Shown here in pieces: positions 14,662 through 23,196 of a stretch of DNA of 24,778 bases. The notes under the pieces were generated by a model. It was not told where the DNA came from, did no database searches, and saw nothing but the letters and a program-made list of their open reading frames with translations. This stretch comes from an uncultured Clostridia bacterium (GTDB taxonomy: Bacteria; Bacillota; Clostridia; RGIG6154): NCBI GenBank assembly GCA_934457515.1, contig CAKSHV010000001.1, forward strand, positions 1 through 24,778, in the 5' to 3' direction. Position 1 is the first letter of the stretch; each line of letters begins with the position of its first letter. The position numbers were made by a program, and so were the translations under genes.

Positions 14662-15396
14662 TTACATGGCAAGTCCGCCGTCTATGCGGATAACCTCGCC
14701 CGTGATGTAGTCTGACGTATTGTCTGCCAAAAATGCCGCAAGGGCTGCCACTTCCTCGGCTTTTCCCATACGTTTAAGCGGAATTGTGTTTAAAAGCTCC
14801 GCATTGTCTTTAAAATTTTCGGTCATGTCGGTTTCGATAAAGCCGGGTGCGATGGCATTGCAGCACACATTTCTTGCCGCAAGTTCTTTGGCAATGGTTT
14901 TGGTGAGCCCGATAATGCCCGCCTTGGAGGCGGAATAGTTCGCTTGACCGGGGTTGCCCATAATGCCCGAAACCGAGCTGATGTTGATAATTTTACCGTA
15001 CCGCTTTTTCATAAACAGGCGGTACACGCAGGAAATCATATGAAACGCACCTTTTAAATTGGTGTCGATAACCGCGTCAAAATCCTCTTCGGTCATTTGC
15101 AGCGCCAGTTTGTCGCGCGTGATGCCCGCGTTGTTCACCAAAATGTCAATGCCGCCGAAATCTTCGGTGATTTGTGCAACCGTCTCCTTACACGCAGCAA
15201 GGGAAGCTACATCGCAAAGGTATGCCTTGGCGTTTACGCCGTAGCTTAAAGCTTCGCGCACCGTTTCTTCCGCCTTTTCTGTGTTACCGGCATACAAAAC
15301 GGCAACATTTGCGCCGCATTCCGCAAATTTTAAAGCAATAGCTCTGCCAATGCCGCGGCTTGCGCCTGTTATAACCGCTGTTTTTCCTTTCAGCAT
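14662..15396 (-). CDS. fabG: 3-oxoacyl-ACP reductase
   Basis: FabG reduces 3-oxoacyl-ACP with NADPH. The 244-residue short-chain dehydrogenase has the cofactor loop GASRGIG (residues 11-17), the NNAG motif near residue 88, and catalytic Ser141, Tyr154 and Lys158 in YSASK. The C-terminus GEVIRIDGGLAM is typical. Its ATG follows the fabD stop codon directly (TAA then ATG), with GAGGCGG inside the fabD end as ribosome site, so it is in the same transcript and probably coupled. Confidence 0.96.
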   Translation of the reverse strand: MLKGKTAVITGASRGIGRAIALKFAECGANVAVLYAGNTEKAEETVREALSYGVNAKAYLCDVASLAACKETVAQITEDFGGIDILVNNAGITRDKLALQMTEEDFDAVIDTNLKGAFHMISCVYRLFMKKRYGKIINISSVSGIMGNPGQANYSASKAGIIGLTKTIAKELAARNVCCNAIAPGFIETDMTENFKDNAELLNTIPLKRMGKAEEVAALAAFLADNTSDYITGEVIRIDGGLAM

Positions 15397-16308
15397 TTAT
15401 TTCACCGCCTCTAAGGTTTCTTTTAACGAGTCGCTGTCCTGCACGGAGAACACGCGCACGTCTTTGGAAATTTTCTTAATCAGTCCGCAAAGGGTTTTGC
15501 CCGCGCCGCACTCTATAAATGTGTCCGCGCCGTTTTCAATCATGTTCAAAACGGTTTCGTTCCACTTTACGGGGTGGTTAATCTGGTTTTGCATTGCCGT
15601 TTTCACGTCCTCGGGGTATAAATCCGCCGTCATATTTGCGTATATGGCAAGTTCGGGCGAGGAAACGTCAAATTCCGAAAGCGCACGGCCGAAATCCTCC
15701 GCCGCGTCATTCATAAAGGGAGAATGGAAAGCCGCGCCGACCGGCAGGTCGATCATACGGCAGGGAAGTGCCGCTGCTTTTTCTTTAAACTCCGCAATGC
15801 CCGCTTTTGTGCCCGCAATAACGGTTTGTGCCGCCGAATTGTAGTTTACGGGGTACACATCTTTGCAGGAGGCGCAAACCTCTTCGATGGTTTTGCTGTC
15901 TAATTTCAAAACGGCAGTCATTGCCGTGTCGAACTGTTCGGCGGCTTTTTGCATGCACGCGCCGCGGTTTACCACAATGTCAAAACCGGTTTCGGGCGTG
16001 AACGCGCCCGAATAGGCAAGGGCAGCAATTTCGCCAAGTGAAAAGCCTGCTGCCATATCTGCAAAAACGCCGTTTTCGTTTAAAGAAAGCGCTGCGCAGA
16101 TGTCTACCAGATATAGGCAGGGCTGTGTGTTTTTCGTTTGCTTTAATTCTTCGTCTGTGCCCGAAAAGGACTGTGCCATGGTTCCGGGGCGTTTGCTTTC
16201 CGCGTAGGCGTATAAGCTTTGCGCCGCCGCGCTTGTTTCATACAGCGATTTACCCATGCCGCTGTACTGTGCGCCCTGACCTGAAAAAACAAATGCTATT
16301 TTACCCAT
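15397..16308 (-). CDS. fabD: Malonyl-CoA:ACP transacylase
   Basis: FabD moves malonyl groups from CoA to the acyl carrier protein. The 303-residue protein begins with VFSGQGAQYSGMG, has the nucleophile Ser90 in GFSLGE, Arg115 in VNRGACMQ, and the partner His195 in AAFHSPFM. Its start lies inside the end of fabK, a 13-base overlap, and CGGAGC before the ATG serves as ribosome site. The position between fabK and fabG is the usual one in Firmicutes fatty-acid operons. Confidence 0.96.
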   Translation of the reverse strand: MGKIAFVFSGQGAQYSGMGKSLYETSAAAQSLYAYAESKRPGTMAQSFSGTDEELKQTKNTQPCLYLVDICAALSLNENGVFADMAAGFSLGEIAALAYSGAFTPETGFDIVVNRGACMQKAAEQFDTAMTAVLKLDSKTIEEVCASCKDVYPVNYNSAAQTVIAGTKAGIAEFKEKAAALPCRMIDLPVGAAFHSPFMNDAAEDFGRALSEFDVSSPELAIYANMTADLYPEDVKTAMQNQINHPVKWNETVLNMIENGADTFIECGAGKTLCGLIKKISKDVRVFSVQDSDSLKETLEAVK

Positions 16309-17240
16309 TTTTTTGCTCCGTTCAAAATTGATTCTGCTTCGCTGAACATTTCTGTAATCATTTCTGCCGCCGGCTGCTTTTTGTGAAGCATACCCGCGAT
16401 TTGGCCTGCTAAGAAACAGCCTTTTTTCTCGTCGCCGTCTTTGGCCGCAAGGCGAAGGGCGCCGACTGCAAGATTTTCCAAATCGTCATCCGAGATGGAG
16501 CTGTATTCTGCTTTGGCGTAGTTTTTGGAAAATGGTGTTTTTAAGCTTCTTACGGGGTGCCCCAACCGTTTTCCGGTTACAATGGTGGAAATATCCGTTG
16601 CTTTTAATAATTTTGCTTTATAGTTTTCATGCACGCTGCACTCGTCTGCCAGAAGGAATCGCGTGCCGACCTGAACGCCGACGGCGCCTAACATAAACGC
16701 TGCCGCGATGCCCCTGCCGTCCGCAATGCCGCCCGCCGCAATGACGGGAACGGAAACCGCGTCGCAAACTTGGGGAACAAGCGCCATGGTGGACGTGTCG
16801 CCCACGTGGCCGCCCGATTCGCCGCCCTCGGCAATAATTGCCGAAGCGCCCGCGCGCTCAACCAATTTTGCCATGGCAACCGACGCAACAACCGGAATCA
16901 CTTTAATGCCGGCATCTTTCCACTTTTCCATGTATTTGGACGGGTCGCCCGCGCCGGTGGTTACAACCGCGATTTTCTCTTCTGCCAAAATGTCTGCAAC
17001 CTCGTCCGCGTTCGGGCTCATAAGCATAACGTTCACGCCGAACGGCTTGTCGGTTTTGGATTTGGCAACTGCAATTTCGCGGCGCAGATTATCGGTGCTG
17101 CCGCTCATGGCGGTTATAATGCCAAGGCCGCCCGCATTGGAAACGGCAGCCGCTAAGGTGCCGTCTGCAATGTGTGCCATGCCGCCCTGGAAAATGGGAT
17201 ATTTTATCCCAAGCATTTCACAAATCGGTGTATAAATCAT
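16296..17240 (-). CDS. fabK: Enoyl-ACP reductase II (FMN-dependent)
   Basis: FabK performs the last reduction of each fatty-acid cycle using FMN and NAD(P)H, in place of the unrelated FabI. The 314-residue nitronate-monooxygenase-like TIM barrel has FQGGMAHIADGTLAAAVSNAGG, EGGESGGHVGD with the catalytic His145, and the FMN phosphate-binding AAGGIADGRG. The location directly after acpP and before fabD is diagnostic for fabK over 2-nitropropane dioxygenase relatives. No fabI is visible here. FabK-type reductases are known to be insensitive to triclosan. Confidence 0.94.
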   Translation of the reverse strand: MIYTPICEMLGIKYPIFQGGMAHIADGTLAAAVSNAGGLGIITAMSGSTDNLRREIAVAKSKTDKPFGVNVMLMSPNADEVADILAEEKIAVVTTGAGDPSKYMEKWKDAGIKVIPVVASVAMAKLVERAGASAIIAEGGESGGHVGDTSTMALVPQVCDAVSVPVIAAGGIADGRGIAAAFMLGAVGVQVGTRFLLADECSVHENYKAKLLKATDISTIVTGKRLGHPVRSLKTPFSKNYAKAEYSSISDDDLENLAVGALRLAAKDGDEKKGCFLAGQIAGMLHKKQPAAEMITEMFSEAESILNGAKKWVK

Positions 17241-17242
17241 AC

Positions 17243-17467
17243 TTATGCCTTCTTCGAATCGATGTATTTAACCAGTTCGGTTACGGATTTGCCTGCTTCT
17301 GCGGGGGCAATTTCAATGCCGAACGCGTCTTCCAGTTCCATCATGATTTCAACTGCGTCCAAAGAATCGATGTCCAAATCCTCGAATGTGGAATCTTCCT
17401 TAACGGTATCTACGTCTACGTCCAAATGTTCTGCCAATAATTCTCTTACCTGTTCTAATGTTGTCAT
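17243..17467 (-). CDS. acpP: Acyl carrier protein
   Basis: The 74-residue acidic protein has the DIDSLDAVE motif with Ser35, the attachment site of 4'-phosphopantetheine, and the usual four-helix pattern ending VKYIDSKKA. It carries acyl intermediates between the Fab enzymes. In-frame ATGs at 17482 and 17473 are too close to the ribosome site. GGAGG lies 8 bases before the ATG at 17467. It sits between fabH and fabK, 2 bases before the latter. Confidence 0.97.
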   Translation of the reverse strand: MTTLEQVRELLAEHLDVDVDTVKEDSTFEDLDIDSLDAVEIMMELEDAFGIEIAPAEAGKSVTELVKYIDSKKA

Positions 17468-17508
17468 GTTCATTACCTCCAAAAATGTTTTATTTGTTTT
17501 TTAATGTA

Positions 17509-18462
17509 TTACCATTTGATTATGCATGCGCCGCTGGAAAGGCCACCGCCGAATGCGGCGAGCGCAACCAAATCGTTTTCCTTTAATTTGCCGCTGCGGT
17601 TGAGTTCGTCAAGCGCAATGGGCACACTTGCCGCCGAGGTGTTTCCGTATTTGTCAATATTTACGAAAAACTTCTCCTGTGGCACGCCAAGCCGCTTTGC
17701 GGCGTATTGAATAATGCGGATGTTTGCCTGGTGCGGCACAAAATAGGCAATGTCCGAAAGGGCAACGCCCGCGCTTTCCGCCGCTGCTTTATAATTGCTT
17801 GTAATCGCGTTTACCGCGAATTTAAACGTTTCCTGACCGTCCATGAAAAGATAGGGCTTGTCGTATTCCTTTTTGTCAAAGGGCGATGCGCCTTTAAAGG
17901 ACGGCAGATACAAAACTTCGTTTTCGCCGTGGGTGTAAATCTCGGAGGCAAGGAAATTTTCTCCCGCTTCCAAAACGGCTGCGCCCGCACCGTCGCCGAA
18001 GATGACGCAGGTGTTGCGGTCGGTCCAGTCAATGACTTTACTCAGCCGTTCCGAACCGATAATGAGCGCTTTTTTCACTTTGCCGCGGGCAAAATAACCG
18101 CTTGCCACGTCCAGCGCGAAAATAAAGCCGCTGCACGCCGTGTTTAGGTCAAATGCCGGGCAGGTTGCGCCGAGCTTCATTTGCACCGTTCCCGCAACCG
18201 TGGGCACCAGTGTTTCGCCCGTGAAGGTTGCAACGATGATTAAATCCAAATCTTTTGGCGAAGTGCCGCTCATTTCGAGAGCGCGCTTTGCCGCTTCATA
18301 TGCGAAATCAGCGCTGCCCTCACCTGTTGAGATGTGGCGGGTTTTCACGCCCACGCGCTGGGTGATCCATTCGTCCGAGGTTTCCACCATGTTTGCCAAA
18401 TCGTTGTTTGAAAGTGTAAACTCCGGTACATAACTGCCTGTTCCGATTACTTTAAAATTCAT
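17509..18462 (-). CDS. fabH: 3-oxoacyl-ACP synthase III
   Basis: FabH starts fatty-acid synthesis by condensing acyl-CoA with malonyl-ACP and helps set the branched or straight character of the chains. The 317-residue protein has Cys110 in LNTACSGF, His244 in VPHQANIRI and Asn274 in YGNTSAAS, the complete triad. The ATG at 18462 shares its A with the last base of the TetR gene's stop (TGATG), and GGGAGG lies 7 bases upstream, so the two genes are translationally linked. A TTG one codon earlier is less likely. Confidence 0.96.
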   Translation of the reverse strand: MNFKVIGTGSYVPEFTLSNNDLANMVETSDEWITQRVGVKTRHISTGEGSADFAYEAAKRALEMSGTSPKDLDLIIVATFTGETLVPTVAGTVQMKLGATCPAFDLNTACSGFIFALDVASGYFARGKVKKALIIGSERLSKVIDWTDRNTCVIFGDGAGAAVLEAGENFLASEIYTHGENEVLYLPSFKGASPFDKKEYDKPYLFMDGQETFKFAVNAITSNYKAAAESAGVALSDIAYFVPHQANIRIIQYAAKRLGVPQEKFFVNIDKYGNTSAASVPIALDELNRSGKLKENDLVALAAFGGGLSSGACIIKW

Positions 18463-19100
18463 CAAAACGCCTCCCTGTCCTGTTCCTTTGCGGCTTGATT
18501 CGGTTCCTGCAAAGGTTTTTTTGCCTTTATTCCATCCAGTAAATAGCCGACGCCGAGCTTAAATGAGTGTTCGGCCTCTTCTAAGCTTTGATTTTGCACA
18601 ACCCCCTCGGCACTGAAGCCGCGGCAGAAACACCAAACCGCATAACCGGCCTCTTTGGTGTTGACAGCAGAATTTAAATAGCCTTTCTGAATCCCGTAGT
18701 CCAAAATGTTTGCAATTTGCTCAATCCACCATTTTCGGTTGCCGGTGCTTAATTCGTCGTGCTTAAACATATAGTTTTTAAACTGTTTTTTCAGTAAAAA
18801 TGTCTTTTGAAGTGCCGTTACGGCAAGATTTACAATGTAGTCGTAATAGTCCATGGTGCTGTCATATGCCATAACCACAAAGCTGCGCATGTCCAGCACG
18901 GCGTTTTCATACACCGTCTGCAAAACGTCTTCCGCGTTTTGAAAGCGGTTGTAAAACACGCGGTTTGTTATGTTTAATTCCTTTAAAATGCGCTTAACAT
19001 TAACCTGTTCCGCGCCCTCTTCATCCACGATTTTTTTGGCAGTATCAATAATGTTTCGGGACATATCGTCTACCAAACGCGTTCCCCTGGAAAATGCCAT
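18462..19100 (-). CDS. TetR/AcrR-family regulator heading the fatty-acid operon
   Basis: The 212-residue protein has an N-terminal helix-turn-helix at about residues 30-56 (VNVKRILKELNITNRVFYNRF), the TetR pattern, followed by an all-helical ligand-binding domain. The frame is open to 19136, but GGGGAG 8 bases before the ATG at 19100 decides the start; the longer form would also read through the putative operator. It is the first gene of the fab operon and overlaps fabH by one base. Known Firmicutes fab regulators are FabT (MarR family) and FapR, so a TetR type here is a different solution. It probably senses acyl chains and represses its own operon. The ligand is inferred only from context. 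Confidence 0.88.
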   Translation of the reverse strand: MAFSRGTRLVDDMSRNIIDTAKKIVDEEGAEQVNVKRILKELNITNRVFYNRFQNAEDVLQTVYENAVLDMRSFVVMAYDSTMDYYDYIVNLAVTALQKTFLLKKQFKNYMFKHDELSTGNRKWWIEQIANILDYGIQKGYLNSAVNTKEAGYAVWCFCRGFSAEGVVQNQSLEEAEHSFKLGVGYLLDGIKAKKPLQEPNQAAKEQDREAF

Positions 19101-19118
19101 ATTCAATTCTCCCCATCC

Positions 19119-19134
19119 GAGCACACGTGTGCTC
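19119..19134. promoter_or_regulatory. Putative TetR operator, 16-bp perfect palindrome
   Basis: GAGCACACGTGTGCTC is a perfect palindrome lying between the -10 box of the fab promoter and the start of the TetR gene, at about +10 to +30 of the transcript. Size and place suit autorepression by the TetR protein. I see no second full copy in the window. Confidence 0.72.
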
Positions 19135-19148
19135 AACTATTCGAAATC

Positions 19149-19177
19149 ATTGTACCACACCCGATTTTATTTGTCAA
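19149..19177 (-). promoter_or_regulatory. Promoter of the tetR-fab-acc operon
   Basis: On the minus strand a perfect TTGACA (19177-19172) and TACAAT (19154-19149) are 17 bases apart. It is the only strong promoter I see for the ten genes reaching to 11295. Confidence 0.88.
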
Positions 19178-19205
19178 GGCGTTTTTTAAAAATTTTGTTG
19201 AGGCA

Positions 19206-19235
19206 TAAAAATCCGCAGGCTGTAAAGTCTGCGGA
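19206..19235 (-). terminator. Terminator after trkH
   Basis: On the minus strand TCCGCAG pairs with CTGCGGA around ACTTTACAGC and is followed by a T run. It lies 28 bases after the trkH stop and just upstream of the fab promoter, separating the two units. Confidence 0.82.
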
Positions 19236-19262
19236 AGATAATCGGATAGAAAAAATGTTCTG

Positions 19263-20705
19263 TTAAAATCTTCTCCATGTGCTCTTGGAGAAAAGCAATA
19301 ATATCGGGAAAAGTTCCAGACGGCCGGCAAGCATGTCGAAAATCATAGCCAGCTGCGCACCGTTTGAGTATAGCGAAAAGTTATGGGTCGGTCCGACCAG
19401 TTCAAGGCCGGGGCCTATATTATTCAGCGTTGCGGCAACGGCGGTGAAATTGGTGGCAAAATCAAAATTGTTAAAGCTGATTAAAAGCAAAGACACTGCA
19501 AAAATCAGCACATATGCCGCCATATACACGTTTACCGCGCGGATTACTTCGTGCGGGACGGTTTTATTGTCAATCGAAATTTTGCCCACGCTTTGGCTGT
19601 GCAGAAAGTGGTGAATCTCTTTCCGAACGGTTTTGCCTAAAATGAGTGCACGCGAAATTTTAATGCCGCCGCCCGTGCTGCCGGCGCACGCGCCCACAAA
19701 CATCAGCAGAACCAAAATGGTTCTGGAAGCCTCGGGCCACCGGTTAAAGTCGGTTGTGGCAAAGCCGGTTGTTGTGATGATGGAACTCACCTGGAAAAAG
19801 GCATGGCGCAGCGTGTCGCCCGCTGTGGGATACAGATTGCGAATGTTGCACGCGATTATAACGGTGCACACTAAAATTACACCGATGTACCAGCGCACTT
19901 CTTCAATGCCGAACGCGCGGCGCAGTCTGCGCTGCAAAATCAAAAAATAAAAGGCAAAGGTCACGCCGAACAGCATCATAAATACCGAAACCACGTTTTG
20001 AATATAAGGCGAATAGCTTGCCATACTGTCGTTCTTTATGCCGAATCCGCCTGTTCCCGCCGTTCCGAATGCGGTGGTTACCGCGTCAAACAGGGGCATT
20101 CTGCCCGCAAGCAGAAAAAGAATCTGCAACAGCGTGAGCGCAATGTACATATAATACAAAATCCGCGCGTTTGTCTGCACTTTCGGCACCATTTTTTCCA
20201 CTTGCGGACCGGTACTTTCCGCACGGATTAAATTCATATTCGAGCCGCCGGACAGCGGTTTTAGCATTAAAATAAACACCAAAACGCCCATGCCGCCGAT
20301 CCAGTGGGTGAAGCTTCGCCAGAACAAAATGCCGCGGGGCAGGCTTTCCACCTCGGGAAGAATGCTGGCGCCGGTGGTGGTGAAACCCGAAACCGTTTCA
20401 AACAGCGCGGCAACGGGATTTGTTATGGTGCGGCTGAACAAAAACGGCAGTGCGCCGATGACGCTGATGACAATCCAGCTAAGCGCCGTGATGACCAAAC
20501 CCTCGCGCATGTAAAACACGCTGTTTTTCGGCTTTTTATAAATAAGTCCGCCGCCCAAAACCAGGCATATTGACATGGTGATTAAAAAGGCGCGGAATGC
20601 CATGGGTTCGCCGTAAAAAAGCGAAACGCCGAGCGGCAGAACCATAAGCGAGCCTTCGCACATTAAAATCCAGCCCATAAAATAAAATACAATTGGAACG
20701 TTCAC
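19263..20705 (-). CDS. trkH: Trk/Ktr potassium uptake transmembrane subunit
   Basis: TrkH forms the potassium-conducting pore. The 480-residue membrane protein has the four degenerate selectivity-filter segments: TTTGAS at about 109, GTAGTGGFG at about 214, TTTGFATTDF at about 311 and NNIGPGLE at about 428, each within a membrane-pore-membrane unit. It starts with GTG; GGAGG 6 bases upstream, directly after the trkA stop, decides this. It follows trkA by 15 bases and a terminator closes the pair. The TrkA neighbour supplies the gating ring. TrkH and KtrB are close relatives; the length favours TrkH. Confidence 0.94.
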   Translation of the reverse strand: MNVPIVFYFMGWILMCEGSLMVLPLGVSLFYGEPMAFRAFLITMSICLVLGGGLIYKKPKNSVFYMREGLVITALSWIVISVIGALPFLFSRTITNPVAALFETVSGFTTTGASILPEVESLPRGILFWRSFTHWIGGMGVLVFILMLKPLSGGSNMNLIRAESTGPQVEKMVPKVQTNARILYYMYIALTLLQILFLLAGRMPLFDAVTTAFGTAGTGGFGIKNDSMASYSPYIQNVVSVFMMLFGVTFAFYFLILQRRLRRAFGIEEVRWYIGVILVCTVIIACNIRNLYPTAGDTLRHAFFQVSSIITTTGFATTDFNRWPEASRTILVLLMFVGACAGSTGGGIKISRALILGKTVRKEIHHFLHSQSVGKISIDNKTVPHEVIRAVNVYMAAYVLIFAVSLLLISFNNFDFATNFTAVAATLNNIGPGLELVGPTHNFSLYSNGAQLAMIFDMLAGRLELFPILLLFSKSTWRRF

Positions 20706-20720
20706 AATACTCCTCCGTTT

Positions 20721-22076
20721 TTAGTGTGCGATAATATCGCACACGTCATGCAGACCGTGCTCTAAGGTGACCACAATCACCGAGTCGCCTTTTTGAATGC
20801 GGTCGCTGCCGCGCGGGATGATGATTTTCTCGCCGCGGGTTATGCAGCAAATCAGCTGATTCGGCTTTAATTTCAGCTCCGAAAGCGGCGCCGATGTTGC
20901 GGCAGACTCTGTGTGCACCTGAAATTCCAGCGCCTCAACCCTGTCGTCCAAAATGCGGTACAGCGTTTTTACGTTGCTGCCCGACGCATTTTGCAGTGCG
21001 CGCACATAGCGCACTATGGTGTCTGAGGTTAAATATTTCGGATAGATTACGCTGCCGATGTCCAGCTCGTCTAAAATATCGTCAAATTCAAGGCGGTTAA
21101 TTTTCGTAACCAGTTTGGCGCGGCTGTGTTTTTTGGCAAACATGCCGAGTAAAACATTTTCCTCGTCCATGTTGGTTAAGGAAACGAACGATTCGGTGAT
21201 GGGGAGCCCCTCGGTTAAAAGCAGTTCGCGGTCGGTTCCGTCGCCGTTTAAAATGGTTGCTTCGGGCAAAAGCTCGGCAAGCGTTTCGCAGCGGGAGGTG
21301 TTGTTGTCCACAATGCGTACGCGAATATTGTGTGCAATCAAATCCTTTGCAAGATAGTAGCCGATGGTGCCGCCGCCCACAATCATGGCGCTGCGCACGG
21401 GGCGGGTCGGCATGTGCAGACGGGAGAAAAATTCCGTTGCTTTTTCACGGGTGGCAAGGAAGGTGACCAAATCACCCGTTTGCAGCACAAACTCACCGTC
21501 CGGGATAATTACATCGTGTCCGCGCTCTACCGCGCAGATTAAAATATCGCTGAATTTCTCCGGAATTTCTTTAACCGTAATGTTATGAAGTCCTTGCGCA
21601 TCGGTTAAGCGAAATTTCATCAGCTGCACTCTGCCATCCGCAAACGTGTCAATTTTAACGGCGCCGGGGAAACGGAGCAGGCGCGAAATTTCCTGCGCCG
21701 TGGCAAGTTCGGGGTTAATCACGGCGGAAATGCCGAGCTGCTGTTTGATAAAGTCGATTTCGTGGCTGTACATGGGATTTCTCACGCGCGCAATCGCGTG
21801 GCAGTGTCCCGCCTTTTTTGCAAACATGCAGCAAAGAAGGTTTAATTCATCCGAACCGGTGACCGAAATTAACATGTCCGCATCGTCCATGCCCGCCTCG
21901 GTCAGTACGCTGATAGATGAGCCGTTTCCGGTAATTCCCATAACGTCATACGCATCGGTTATGCGCTGCACGCGCTCGGCATTTGTGTCGATAACCGTTA
22001 TGCTGTGCCCCTCGTCGCTTAATTTTTTGGCAAGTGTAGAGCCGACTTTTCCGCAGCCGACAACAATTATTTCCAT
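20721..22076 (-). CDS. trkA: Trk system potassium uptake regulatory protein, two RCK units
   Basis: TrkA is the cytosolic NAD(H)/nucleotide-binding gating protein of the TrkH channel. The 451-residue protein contains two tandem RCK_N/RCK_C units: VGCGKVGSTLAKKL from residue 6 with Asp30, and VGGGTIGYYLAKDL from residue 233. Each is followed by a C-terminal ligand-binding RCK_C domain. Two units in one chain distinguish it from single-unit KtrA. GGAG stands 8 bases before the ATG. It is transcribed from its own promoter with a leader of about 130 nt, and trkH follows directly. Confidence 0.94.
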   Translation of the reverse strand: MEIIVVGCGKVGSTLAKKLSDEGHSITVIDTNAERVQRITDAYDVMGITGNGSSISVLTEAGMDDADMLISVTGSDELNLLCCMFAKKAGHCHAIARVRNPMYSHEIDFIKQQLGISAVINPELATAQEISRLLRFPGAVKIDTFADGRVQLMKFRLTDAQGLHNITVKEIPEKFSDILICAVERGHDVIIPDGEFVLQTGDLVTFLATREKATEFFSRLHMPTRPVRSAMIVGGGTIGYYLAKDLIAHNIRVRIVDNNTSRCETLAELLPEATILNGDGTDRELLLTEGLPITESFVSLTNMDEENVLLGMFAKKHSRAKLVTKINRLEFDDILDELDIGSVIYPKYLTSDTIVRYVRALQNASGSNVKTLYRILDDRVEALEFQVHTESAATSAPLSELKLKPNQLICCITRGEKIIIPRGSDRIQKGDSVIVVTLEHGLHDVCDIIAH

Positions 22077-22204
22077 ATAAAAATCTCCGTTCCGCCGAAA
22101 AAATTTAAAATCTTCCGGCTATAAGATTTGCCTTAAAATGATGTAAACTGTCCGCCCCGGGTTTGGCAGACAGCAACAGACAGTGTTACTATAAATTGTG
22201 TACT
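22077..22204 (-). promoter_or_regulatory. Structured 5' leader of trkA-trkH
   Basis: The leader contains CTGTCTGCC pairing with GGCGGACAG (22148-22173). Alternatively, an upstream ACTGTCTG (22177-22184) can pair with the same CGGACAGT, so the two pairings exclude each other. A second weak hairpin, AAATCTT/AAGATTT (22108-22129), precedes a T-rich stretch and the ribosome site. It matches no riboswitch consensus I know, including the c-di-AMP ydaO type. A regulatory role is possible but unproven. Confidence 0.4.
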
Positions 22205-22210
22205 GTGTTT

Positions 22211-22238
22211 ATTATAACATTTTTGCCAAAAAAGTCAA
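22211..22238 (-). promoter_or_regulatory. Promoter of trkA-trkH
   Basis: TTGACT (22238-22233) and a perfect TATAAT (22216-22211) on the minus strand are 16 bases apart. It is divergent from the promoter at 22265, with 26 bases between the two -35 boxes. Confidence 0.82.
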
Positions 22239-22264
22239 TATATATAAGAGATTTTAACATAGAA

Positions 22265-22293
22265 TTGACATTTGGGTGTAAAATGCGTATAAT
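22265..22293 (+). promoter_or_regulatory. Consensus promoter of the CorA-family gene
   Basis: A perfect TTGACA (22265-22270) and perfect TATAAT (22288-22293) are 17 bases apart, ending 32 bases before the ATG. This is the textbook sigma-A promoter, so high basal transcription is expected. Confidence 0.9.
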
Positions 22294-22325
22294 AAAAGAA
22301 GAAAACAGCATGGAGGCAAAGGGGT

Positions 22326-23141
22326 ATGGAACGGATTTTAACGGACATTCGGAAAAATTTGGAAGAGTATATGGGGAAAAAGCCTCCGCAAGCGGGTGCA
22401 AACACGTGTGTGAAGACCGAGGACGGGTGCTTGCTTTCTTTTAAATATTGCAATGTTGCGCATGTTTCGGACAAGGAAAGCGCCGTTTATTTGCTGCTGA
22501 AAGAAAATCGCTTGATTTTGTTTACCGAAAGCAAGGTTGTCGGCGCATGCGCGGAGGAAATTTCGGAAAGCGGCAGCGCAAAAGAGCAGCTGGAGGCGTT
22601 TTTCCGCCGTTTGACCGCGGGGGACATTTTTGCTTTGGAGCACATGGAAGATCGCATAACAAAATTGGAGGACACACTGCTTTGCGGCACCAGAATCCGC
22701 CCGCAAAGCATGAATAAAATTTTGATTTTGCGGCATGAGATTCTGAAAATCAAGCGGTATTATGAAGAGCTGATTACCATAACCGACACCTTAAGCGAAG
22801 ACCGTCTGTATTTTTCGGACGAGGCGTTTTGCCGCGCCTTTGCGGCAATTGACCGGCACATGGACCGGCTTTTGGCATATGCCGAGCATTTGCGGGAATA
22901 CATCACCCAGGTGCGCGAAGCATATCAGGCGCAGATTGACATTGAGCAGAACAATATTATGCGGATTTTTACTGTTATCACAACTGTGTTTTTTCCGCTG
23001 ACGCTGATTGCGGGCTGGTACGGCATGAATTTGAAAATGCCCGAGTTTGCCTGGGACTACGGCTATTTGTTTGTTATTGTTTTAAGCCTTTTGGTTTGCG
23101 CCGGGACGGTGATTTATTTTAAAAGAAAGAAATGGTTTTGA
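22326..23141 (+). CDS. CorA-family divalent metal ion transporter
   Basis: CorA proteins are pentameric channels for magnesium and sometimes cobalt or other divalent ions. The 271-residue protein has a shortened N-terminal cytosolic domain, a long helical stalk rich in charged residues (about 110-205), and two C-terminal membrane helices. The signature GMN at residues 233-235 (WYGMNLKMPE) follows the first. The C-terminus is basic (KRKKW), as usual. It is shorter than E. coli CorA (316) but inside the range of Firmicutes members. GGAGG lies 9 bases before the ATG. It diverges from trkA, so the two potassium and magnesium systems share an intergenic region and perhaps control. Confidence 0.9.
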   Translation: MERILTDIRKNLEEYMGKKPPQAGANTCVKTEDGCLLSFKYCNVAHVSDKESAVYLLLKENRLILFTESKVVGACAEEISESGSAKEQLEAFFRRLTAGDIFALEHMEDRITKLEDTLLCGTRIRPQSMNKILILRHEILKIKRYYEELITITDTLSEDRLYFSDEAFCRAFAAIDRHMDRLLAYAEHLREYITQVREAYQAQIDIEQNNIMRIFTVITTVFFPLTLIAGWYGMNLKMPEFAWDYGYLFVIVLSLLVCAGTVIYFKRKKWF

Positions 23142-23150
23142 TAAAGCATA

Positions 23151-23185
23151 AAAAAGCGCTTGAGGAATTTCCCCAAGCGCTTTTT
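23151..23185. terminator. Bidirectional terminator between the CorA-family gene and rhaA
   Basis: AAAAAGCGCTTG pairs with CAAGCGCTTTTT around AGGAATTTCCC, with A and T runs on both sides. It serves both convergent genes. Confidence 0.92.
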
Positions 23186-23196
23186 GAATATCGTTT

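Noticed and set aside
22077..22204. A c-di-AMP (ydaO) riboswitch before trkA
   Set aside because: The leader is too short and lacks the conserved segments I know for that class, so I list it only as a structured leader.
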